A stretch of DNA of 64,000 bases from Nemertoderma westbladi (Eukaryota; Xenacoelomorpha; Nemertodermatida; Nemertodermatidae), in assembly GCA_032718475.1 (NCBI GenBank), contig JAUCBJ010007155.1, positions 62,001 through 126,000 on the forward strand, given 5' to 3'. Below, piece by piece: positions 55,490 through 64,000 of the stretch. Below the pieces are notes generated by a model. That model was not told the DNA's origin. It searched no databases and was given only the letters and a program-made list of their open reading frames with translations. The translations under genes were made by a program, and so were the position numbers. The stretch's first letter is position 1, and each line of letters begins with the position of its first letter.

Positions 55490-56160
55490 GTTCCCGGAGG
55501 CGAGGGAATGAGACTGAGACTGGGAAGTGGTGCGCCTGGAAGGCGCCGCATGTAACGTACGAACTATTAAGTATAAATTTAATTAATGCAAATAACCATA
55601 TAAGTGCAATTCGTATGTACGTACGTAGTGATTAGCAGTAAAATACATACGTTTGGAGTAAGTACTATAGTCATACAACCTTTCTCAACTAGCTAGTGGG
55701 ACTGGGGGGAATAACTGACTATGGCACTATGGACGAGACAACTGACAATTTCATACTTCTCGAGTGCGACGGCACGAGAGGGGGAGGGAGGTTCGTCAGG
55801 AGAGATAAAACAGCAGAAGTGAGGTTGAGGGACGGAGTGATAGAGTGGAGTGCAAAGAGAGTGCGGACGCGATTCTAGAGTGTGGGGGGGAGAATAAGAG
55901 GGTGAGTAAGGGATGGGGAGGTCCGAATGTGAGGGAACTAGGGTGAAAGTGAAGGTGAAATAGGGCGAAAGTGTTGGGGAAACAAAGGTCGTGTGAAGAG
56001 GTGAGCGCGATCGGCCCGACATGAGACGCCAGGCACACAGGGTAGCGTTATCATACCCATAGGGGGCGGCCTGGAAAGCCGGCTCCTAGAGAAAAGAATT
56101 CCACCCCACACCCGATACTAGATCGGGATCCAGCGGGATTGTAACGCACTTTTTTGGTTG
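55490..56160 (+). other. BEL 3' internal region, no clear gene
   Basis: A frame of 60 codons at 55696-55878 (GITDYGTMDETTDNFILLEC) is open but unsupported. A gcgcctggaaggcgcc hairpin lies near 55530-55545. The rest is purine-rich. Confidence 0.5.
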
Positions 56161-56189
56161 ATGCTATCTTCTTACCGGGAAGATAGCAT
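56161..56189. promoter_or_regulatory. Perfect hairpin before the BEL polypurine tract
   Basis: atgctatctt and aagatagcat form a perfect 10-bp stem around the 9-nt loop cttaccggg, ending at the polypurine tract. Confidence 0.8.
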
Positions 56190-56198
56190 GGGGGGGAG
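56190..56198 (+). promoter_or_regulatory. BEL polypurine tract
   Basis: The purine run gggggggag lies directly against the 3' LTR, the expected primer site for plus-strand DNA synthesis. Confidence 0.82.
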
Positions 56199-56735
56199 TG
56201 TTAGCTTATTCAATCCCGCCAACACCCCATAAAGTTGTAAGCCGATAAGCAATATTGGGAGCCACGAGATTGGACAATTAACCAACTCGTGCCATCCCAA
56301 TAAGAGTGGGAAGGAAGCACACAATAGAGGGTCAGGGGCCAAACCCCTAACCCAGAGAGAACAGGTGGAGTGAACGGGAATACTCCACGGGGCGCCAACA
56401 AGGGTATTAACCAATCAGAGGGGGGAATGGCATCGATTGAGTAGCAGTAAGGCCACCGTGCAATATAACCAATAACCTATTAATCAGTGATTCAGTTATC
56501 TCAGTGCAGCAGTGCTAGCGTAGGGTACAGCCAATTAGTTTAGTTAGGGGATCACGGGACTTTAGTTACCGTATCCCGCCTTGTACACATCCACAATATA
56601 TCTATATCCTATAGCCTCTTATTATACACCGAACTTCAGAACTCAATTATCTTTATTTCACTCTTATACACGGCGGGGACGCGTGGACTAAATACCACAT
56701 CGGATAAATCGGGATCCCTCCTGGATCCCGTCACA
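56199..56735 (+). repeat. BEL 3' LTR
   Basis: 537 bp, the same as the 5' LTR apart from the one difference noted; followed by the target duplication tccgg. Confidence 0.95.
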
Positions 56736-59363
56736 TCCGGCTAGGGCCAATTTGAGTCAAAAAGTCCGCTTCCCTAGCAACCACGTTGCTATGGAGCTAC
56801 AGCCAAAACGGCTAATGCTACGGAGTTGGGACCGGCGCCAATCGATAGGCAGCATATGGGTTTACATTCAAGGAGCTTTTTTTGGAGGTGTCAGATCATG
56901 ATCTTGACCATGATCAGCAAAGATCAGTTTTGATCAGCAATCGGACACTCAAGGCTTGCTCCAATCGAAAAACTTAACATTACAAAAAGATTCAGCGACC
57001 CCACATTAGTCATGATTCCCGTTAAAAGATTTTAAAAAAAGTGAATTCTTCCCGGTCAAAACGCAAGATCATGATCGCGCAAAGATCGGACTTCGTAAAA
57101 TCGTAACTAAGCATTTCGGATATAAACAATTACTGTAGGAAACGTTCAGAACACCGCCCTGAGTCGATTAAAAAATAATTGGCTCGATCGGACAACTGGT
57201 TCTCGAGATCTGATACCTGATCATTAAAGATCAGATTTTTTAGTTTTTTTGGATGTTCTCGAAAACTTTGTTTGAGACCCCCGATTTTTTTTTACGAATC
57301 GACTTCTATGGTGAAGGGGCAACTTTTGAGCATTTCGAAATTTTCAAAAAGCGATTTGATCAGGCCGCGATCAGAAAAGATCGTGTTTTCGGTTTTATTT
57401 CGAAGACCAAGTCCTGGGAGTTCACCGTATGGAAAAACTTAACATCACAAAAAGATTCCTCACCCTCGAATTAGGGGGGGTAGCCAAAATTTGGGCATAA
57501 AAAAGTTCAAGTCTAGTGGGTCAAAACTCAAGATCATGATCGCGAAAAGATCAGTATATTTAAAATCGAATCTAAGCATTTGTCTAATAAACATTCATTG
57601 TAAGAAATGTGCAATGGTCTATTCTGAGTTGATTAAAAAAAAATTGGCTCGATCGGGCAACCAGTTCTCGAGATCAGCTTCCTGATCATAAAAGATCGTG
57701 TTTTTCGGTTTTTCCCGATTTTCTCGAAAACTTTGTTTGAGACCCCCGACTTTTTTTTTACTAATCGACTTCTATTAAGAAGGGGCAACTTTTAAGCATT
57801 TCAAAATTTTCAAAAAGCGATTTGATCAGGCCATGATCAGGAAAGATCATGTTTTCGGTTTTATTTCGAAGACCAAGTCCTGTGAGATCACCGTATGAAA
57901 AAACTTAACATTACAAAAAGATTCCTCACCCTCGAATTAGGGGGGGGTAGCCAAAATTTGACCATAAAAAAGTTCAATGATCAGTTTTTTCGTAATTACT
58001 TCTGAGCATTTTGGGGCAAAACTTTCAAACTAAAAAACATTCACTGGAGTGTTCTAAGTAGATTAAAAAAAATTTCGACTCAATAGGCCTACCGGTACCG
58101 GAGATATGGTCGTCCAAAGTCTGCTTCCGGTAATTCGAAAATATTTCTAAAACCCTTGATCGAATTCTTTTCTTGAAAATATGTGAATGTACAGTTAGTG
58201 GACCCGCATCTAACGATATATCACAATCCATATTTCGGATGACAGGTACCGGTGAAATCAGACTTTACCGAAAAAAATTCAAATTTTAGCTACTCATGTC
58301 TGACTATCTCGAAAACTATAATAGGTATGGAAATACTTTCACTGCAAGAAATGTTCGCCTATCCAATGCGCTTCTAACTCTGTGCTCGGATTTTGCATAG
58401 TTTCAAAACCTACAACTTAACCCCCCCAGCGGAGGGAACGGAGTGACCGGAGCGCCAGTACTATCTTTCATTATTATGAAGTAATAAGGGCGGTGGGTGG
58501 GGTAGGTGGTGAACACTATTTATAGGGTGGAGGGAGGGTCTAGTATATTACTTTAGGATATTTGATTTCTTTGCAATATAGTTTAGCTGCCTCAGTCTTA
58601 TTTGTAATATGTTATACATTATACCAAATTATATCAAGTTTTAACATACTACATTGTCTACCTGTAGGAGAAATATACAATGTAGGGCTCATAATATATT
58701 TATAAATAGATTTAGTATATTTACATTGTATAACAGAGTAAATTGTATTATACTAAAGACGCCGCTTTGATATATCTGATCAAATGGCATTTTCTTGTAT
58801 ATTATCTATTTCACTATCTTGGGTATATCATTCAATTTCTAAAACTATAATAATAAACATTTACTTTACTTCTTGTTTACTCGCATGGATATATTGATAT
58901 AAAACACTTCAGTATAATATCTTATAGGGCCAAACGCAGATTAATCGGAATAATATGTTTAATTATTATTACAATTGGCACATTGAAGTAAGTAGTACAT
59001 GAGTTTGATAAAATAATTATGAATCTGTATCTTATTCTACTTTGTCTATATGATTATGTTATATAATAATGTTACTCTATCACTTTGGTTTAAACCGATC
59101 TCCTTTACTATTACTTACTACTTATACTACTACTACTACTACTATTACTACTACTGCTACTGACTACTACAGAGTTATATATTATAAGAGGATGGGGTTC
59201 GTGATTATTAGTTATTATACTACTTATACTACTACTACTACTACTATTACTACTACTGCTACTGACTACTACAGAGTTATATATTATAAGAGAATGGGGT
59301 TCGTGATTATTAGTTATTATACAAGTGCCCCTCGGCTATAGAGAGTCCACCCTCGGTTGCTTA

Positions 59364-60484
59364 CTGGATGCAGCCTTAACTGCATTCTTGGCGGCTGTAG
59401 TCTGTTTGAGTTGGGACTCTTTCTGCGCCTTATGAAGGTCATTTCGGCACTTCTGAATTTTGTTGTCAGTCCAGGGGGCCCTTTTCCTGTTTCGAGGGTA
59501 TACAGGAACTGTTTCTGCAGCTGCTAACTTAACTGCTTCTGTAAAGGCAGTATAGCCCTCACAGTGATCTGCCACCTCAGAGGCAAGAGCCTCATACCTG
59601 TTGCTCAGCTGTAGTGTGAAGCTGGATCTCACACTTGGCTGTTGCAACAGAGAGGACCAGTCATGCCGCGGCAAGGCGGATTTCGTTGTTCTGCTAGCAC
59701 GCAGACTAAGTCTTACCTTGGCCACAATAAGGCGGTGATCACTGGAGAAGGGTCGAAGTGTAAATGCATTACAGTCTCGTATAGAGCTCCTGTATTTCCT
59801 ACGAAACAGAATATGGTCTATCTGGGACTTGTGACCACTGGGTCCACTATGAGTCCATAGCTTTCCAGTTCGCTTCTTGAACTGGGTTCCAGCCGAAAAC
59901 AATCCATTTCCAGAGATAAAATCCTGAAGATGGACAGAATGTCGGTTAACACTATTGCTATAGACACAGGGCGATGTAGGTGATTGATGCAGACTTGCAT
60001 TAAAGTCTCCCAGGAATGTTAAGAATGCATGTTGATCCACTCCATCAGTAGCTGCTTGTAGATTGTGGTAGAAATTATCCACCTCCTCTACAGGGGCAAC
60101 ACTAGTTGGAGAGTAGCACACAATCAGAACCACCTTAGAAAACTTCTTAGCCAGTCTTCCAGAACATGAGAAGTGGCAACGGATAATGTGGTTAGAGATT
60201 TGGTCTATTTTGTGCAATGCTGCATGTGCAGTTGGATTCATCAATAGACCAATTCCACCATTGCCACTATCATCTGCTGATGCAAGGGCGAGTCGCCAAC
60301 CGCCCCCCATGTCCTTAATCAGAACCTCATCAGTCTGTCCAGTTTGCATTCGGTGCTCTTGAACACCCACTGCGCTAAGAGAAAGCTTATCTGCCAAGGC
60401 AGTCAGCTCACCTTGTCGCATTGGGGACCCGAGTGATAGGGTGTTTACTGAGGCTAGTCTTGTGACTTGCCTCAGATTCACCAA
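59364..60484 (-). pseudogene. LINE copy B, AP-type endonuclease region
   Basis: Minus strand encodes the N-terminal enzyme of a non-LTR element: LADKLSLSAVGVQEHRM, then IGLLMNPTAHAAL, VVLIVCYSPTSVAPVEEV, FLTFLGDFNASLHQ, HKSQIDHILFRRKYR and FSSDHRLIVAKVRLSL. These are the GDFN, IDH and SDHR blocks of AP-type endonucleases. The frame runs to a helical linker and is cut by element X at 59363; its continuation is at 41063-42199. The 2.8 kb X and the 14.3 kb BEL therefore split one LINE. Confidence 0.85.
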
Positions 60485-61250
60485 TGGCTTTGTTGGTCGG
60501 GGTGGAACATGAGAGTAGCCTCCAACTCAAGAATCCCTCTCCCCATCACAATCTGGCCTTCCTGGTGACCCAGGGTTTGGGCCAGAAAGGTCATCAGGAA
60601 AGGGACTCAAAGAATTGTTGGCTGCTGTCTCTCCAGTAGGGGGTGAGACAGGCAGCCGGTCAGGAGTTAACTGACGCCTGTGAGGCCGATTGTGTCCGGT
60701 AATTCCACTGGCCTCTAGTGGCCGGACCTCCGCATTGCTAATGTAATCCATAGTGGGGGTTGGGGGGTGCTTTTTTGCCGAGTCAGCTCTCGGGGCAAAT
60801 ACCACACCCTGGTTTGCCATTCCACAGGGTGGGTGTCGCAATGGAGTCAGATATGAGGCCCATCACCCATATCTACTCTGGCGCACATGACCCACCATTG
60901 GCTGTTGCAGCTCTTCTGCTGGGTCATGCCCTGTAGCCTGTACCCTTGCTGCCAGGTGCAGGTCGCAGTGAAGTGCTCTCAGAGTGGACATGAGAACACT
61001 CTACTCCTGACCAGCCATTGGTAGATCACCATCTGCCTGGTCAGGCCATATACCCCTGCAGCCAAGTATATGGGTCTTTAATCCAGGACCAAGGGCGTCC
61101 TTATCCCAGAACGAAGGGGGTCCTAGTTACAGGACCAGATTTGCCCTAGTAAGAGCGTCTATGCAGCTACAGGTGGCACCTCCTTTATGCTGCATGGAGG
61201 TGGCAAGTTTTCTTGATCAATGACCTAGAATACCTGACCTGACCCTCAAT
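60485..61250 (-). mobile_element. LINE copy B, 5' region
   Basis: A Pro-rich minus-strand frame of 104 codons (60527-60841) precedes the endonuclease with a frame shift. It has no known domain. The GC-rich sequence upstream, to about 61250, is probably the 5' leader. The segmental duplication copy 2 starts directly after it. Confidence 0.6.
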
Positions 61251-61769
61251 TAATGTACCGCAATGGAGTAGCGAATGGCAACATCTATTACCTTGAGATA
61301 ATTATTGCTTGACAACACGGAGGGGTAATCAATACACCGTTAATGCCAATCTAATTAACGGCTGACTTTTATCGGGTTGGTTGTATTAATATTAGCATGT
61401 TTGTGGATTTGTTTATTTTTTGTAATTATTTTCAAATTTTATCAAAATTATCGTTTTAACCGGTATTTTTATGTTGTATATTTTTATTTATAAAGTACGG
61501 CTCTACCTCGAGTGGGAATATTGAGTTACTTTATATAAATTTGCTAGTGTTAGACGTAGAATGAAATAAAATGTTTCTTAATTATTAATTCGACGAACTA
61601 TATTCTCTGAGTATACCGAAAGCTAGCCATCCTTGGTCACCATGGTTACCAATAGACCACACGTGGTATTACCATAGAAACGAGGCGCCACCATTGGCAA
61701 TCCGAGAGAACACGACTGCAGGGGAAATGATGACAGATATCTACCGACACTCTGGCAACAATAATGTTC

Positions 61770-62328
61770 TAGAACTTTCGCAAAGACGCGACGCTTCTAC
61801 CTACAGAATACCGCCGGATTTCCTAAACAAATCGAGAATATAAACCTGGAAACCCTTTTTCTTTCCACGACAACCGACACCAGACACGCGACTACGGGTT
61901 TTATTTCGAAAGATAAGTTTGGGAAGTTTAAATCCTACGGAGATTAGCGGCAGCATCTTTCTGCGAACCACATCGAGTGGGTGAGTGACACAGCTGGGCG
62001 AGGTACCCAGCCCTACACGTCGGTTTACCGGAGGAGTTTCAACCGAGTCTCGTCTGTAACCCCGGATACTACCGCGGGGATATCGCTTGATATCCCTCCT
62101 GTATTCCGGGCCGCCACCTCGGAATCATTCCGACCCCACTCCCGCTTCCCCCGTGTCTATCCGAACCCCGTAGTCAGGGCGACTGATCGCTCGGAATATA
62201 TCCGGGTTGGTATGACAGCCCCTGATTCCGGTTCATTTAGGACTCCTCTTCGCTCCCTCGCTTTGGCACAGGAACCGTTCCAGAAACCCAATAACTGGCG
62301 ATATTCAAACAGAGGCGTTAAAATATAA
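61770..62328 (+). pseudogene. Broken second copy of the unrecognised C-terminal exon
   Basis: This is the paralogue of 33107-33660. After RDYGFYF it reads a stop caused by a one-base gain (gaaagataag against gacgagaag). The codon matching the ATG of copy 1 at 33277 is TAG. The last 115 codons (SDTAGRGTQPYTS to NRGVKI) remain open and nearly identical to copy 1. It is probably a pseudogene of recent origin. Confidence 0.7.
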
Positions 62329-62973
62329 TAGGATTTATTTGTATATTATTAGGTAATAAAGAATTTTAATTAACAATTAATTTGTTTAATTATATCAGCT
62401 GATTTTGAAAAGTCCAAATTTTGCTCTCGGAACTCCTCCGACGTTCTCAAAATGTTTCTATAAAATATATTAGGTAATATTAGGCAGACAACTGATACGG
62501 ATGTCGAAATATTTAAGGCAACACTTATGAGTTAAGGTTCACCTTAGCTAAGGTTGATTTATATGCAACCGGCCCCTCCTGGTCTAACAGCAAGTTAAGT
62601 AAATAAAGTTAAGTTATTGCAACTATAATTTATTAATATATTGTAAATATTAACCAACATAAACCAATAACCCATAACCATCACACATATAAACTGGTAA
62701 CATATAGTAGAATAGCCAAGATTCAGTCTCTTCTAAAACTTATTGGGAATTCAAACTGCAAAATAAATAATAAAAACGTTAAAGTAAATAATTTTATAGT
62801 AACAAACGATATTTATTCCGGAACTCATTATTATTAATTATTATTATTAACTTTTCAGGCAAATATATTATTATATTTTATTTATATTTATTTTATAATT
62901 AAATATATAAGTTAGTTTCCAACGCAACTCTATTGAAATTATTTAGTAATTTTATATAAAACTTACAGTTTTA

Positions 62974-63627
62974 CTAAATCCAAATCTTCATTTCAACTCG
63001 AGAAGCCGGTTTCCCATCAGTAAAACGACCCCAACAAGGTCCATTCCAATACCCCGCACCATATTCTCCATTCAAGTTACTGGCCGCGCAGTCATCGTAC
63101 CACCACGACCCAGTACGTATTACGGCGCAGTTGTAGGAGTCCCTCCCGTCATTATCGCGGTCCTTGGTAGAGAATGGGAGACCGTTGTGATACTCCAATG
63201 CGTCAGCAGCAGTACCATGGTAACCGGATACATTTAGGGTGTAATTAGTTGCAGCTGATCCGACAGAGAAGTTGTTGTATTCCGCGTATTTGTGTTCGTT
63301 GTTGTAATTCTTTTTATCATAATTGTTATTATCATTGGGATCTTCAAACCCCTTTCCAGTGAACCACAAATCGACTCTCAACTTCACCCCGCCTTCACTC
63401 AGCTTGTGGATCGCCTCCAACCCCAACCAAAAATTGGTATTCGGGTCGCCAAATCCTCCAACATATTCATCCCAGTTGCGGTAGAAGTCAACAGATCCAT
63501 CAACTCTTTGTTGAATCTTCAGCCCATCTTTCTGCTTTATTAGCCGAGGAGCCATTAGCTGATACAATGTAATGGATGAATTCAATATATCATGTAACAT
63601 GGAAACGAACTCTTCCAACTCTTTATT
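62974..63627 (-). CDS. Fibrinogen-related protein, terminal FReD exon (gene 2)
   Basis: Paralogue of 34357-34977. It starts after acceptor ctaacag with NKELEEFVSMLHDIL and continues IQQRVDGSVDFYRNWDEYVG, LPFSTKDRDNDGRDSYNCAV, RTGSWWYDDC and RVEMKIWI. Compared with gene 1 it has a different N-terminal helix and changed loops (DPNDNNNYDKKNYNNEH against KSGNGDDRWERVNYTNEH, and GAGYWNGPCWGRF near the end), while the core is conserved. The loop changes keep the frame, which suggests that it is functional. Like gene 1 it lacks most of the N-terminal FReD subdomain. Its upstream exons lie beyond the window or have been lost; none is evident in 63628-64000. Confidence 0.82.
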   Translation of the reverse strand, partial: NKELEEFVSMLHDILNSSITLYQLMAPRLIKQKDGLKIQQRVDGSVDFYRNWDEYVGGFGDPNTNFWLGLEAIHKLSEGGVKLRVDLWFTGKGFEDPNDNNNYDKKNYNNEHKYAEYNNFSVGSAATNYTLNVSGYHGTAADALEYHNGLPFSTKDRDNDGRDSYNCAVIRTGSWWYDDCAASNLNGEYGAGYWNGPCWGRFTDGKPASRVEMKIWI

Positions 63628-63744
63628 CTGTTAGGAAGTATTATTAATTGAAATTGTTTAATAAATTCTGTAAATCCTCTGCCCACATCTGATCAGTGGT
63701 TGGGTTGGAGTTCTCTAGGGAAATCATTAAACGCCGGCATTTGG

Positions 63745-64000
63745 ACCCAACATTTAGAGCAATTAAATACTAACTATATTACGTCGTTGCTCATAAAATA
63801 GCACATTATAGCGTTACGGCACGAGTGATTTTGTTTAGTGAAATAATAGAACGAGGGCCGTAAAAGATTTATGTGGTGGAATTATTTGTAGTTTTGCACT
63901 TAAACTTTCTAGAACAACCTAATAATGACGCGGTGACATACTGGATATACTGAAATACATAGTAAATATATGGCGTAGGGACATACTGAGAAATAATTTC
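63745..64000. other. Unique end sequence
   Basis: No coiled-coil exon like those of gene 1 was seen here. Confidence 0.5.

Larger units (their letters stand above)
42428..56735 (+). mobile_element. BEL/Pao LTR retrotransposon, 14.3 kb, young
   Basis: Full-length element with 537-bp LTRs (TG...CA), a 5-bp duplication tccgg at 42423-42427 and 56736-56740, and a G-rich polypurine tract before the 3' LTR. By eye the LTRs differ at one position (tcatgcc at about 42517 against tcgtgcc), so the insertion is recent. The internal region has a long N-terminal ORF series, a 2085-codon Gag-Pol frame, a palindromic minisatellite, and an extra coding region with an exonuclease-like domain and three zinc knuckles. 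It is much longer than the 5-9 kb usual for BEL/Pao. It inserted into element X, which sits in a LINE. No clear primer-binding site was identified. Confidence 0.95.
42200..59363. mobile_element. Element X, copy B, split by the BEL element
   Basis: Copy B of X consists of 42200-42427 and 56736-59363, the reverse complement of 20096-22890. Flanks are ctagacgg (42192-42199) and ctggatgc (59364-59371). It has a tandem duplication of about 113 bp near 59110-59330 (tactac run plus attataagag segment) that copy A lacks. It carries no recognised ORF. Confidence 0.82.
61253..63744. repeat. Segmental duplication, copy 2
   Basis: Same orientation as 30763-35098, about 30 kb away. It lacks the 1818-bp inverted-repeat element and so shows its empty site. 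It begins at atgtaccgc next to the LINE 5' end and stops near cgccggcattt at about 63741. Confidence 0.9.

Overview
This window is animal nuclear DNA. It carries genes with GT-AG introns, a Rab GTPase, secreted fibrinogen-related (FReD) genes, and a dense, nested mix of transposons and minisatellites. The set of elements (BEL/Pao LTR retrotransposon, a CR1-like LINE with a 2A peptide and PHD finger, a second non-LTR family, hAT- and piggyBac-like non-autonomous elements) suggests a marine invertebrate, but I cannot fix the phylum. Host coding sequence is a small part of the 64 kb.

Positions 1-12115 hold the 3' half of a Rab33-type gene. A 4.9 kb minisatellite (1-4886) runs directly into its coding exon (4869-5026). 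The longer repeat unit is a copy of that exon: it encodes the Rab33 strand [12 protein letters not shown] 6.8 kb intron follows. It contains a degenerate CR1-like LINE with a clear target-site duplication, a fold-back element and another LINE scrap. The last exon (11815-12115) ends in the prenylation motif CGC. A second large minisatellite (12475-15410) lies downstream.

Positions 15411-30762 have no convincing host gene. They hold a 15-mer array in alternating orientation, a LINE remnant broken by an hAT-like element (itself carrying another small element) and by an unclassified 2.8 kb element that I call X, a GT microsatellite, a 33-bp minisatellite, a piggyBac-like element and several local duplications.

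Positions 30763-35098 and 61253-63744 are two copies of one segmental duplication. Each has the last exon of an unrecognised plus-strand gene (open in the first copy, broken in the second) converging on the terminal exon of a minus-strand FReD gene. The first copy carries a 1.8 kb inverted-repeat element, and the second copy shows its empty site. The first FReD gene can be built as six exons (34357-37566): signal peptide, short linker, three coiled-coil exons, FReD.

Positions 41063-61250 are a nest: a non-LTR element on the minus strand, interrupted by a second copy of X (42200-59363), itself interrupted by a 14.3 kb BEL/Pao element (42428-56735) whose LTRs differ at only one site that I could see. 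Besides an intact 2085-residue Gag-Pol frame, the BEL element carries an extra downstream region. It encodes a DEDD 3'-5' exonuclease-like domain and, after a single in-frame TGA, three CCHC zinc knuckles. This unusual cargo is the strongest candidate for an undescribed system; the Rab33-derived satellite is the second.
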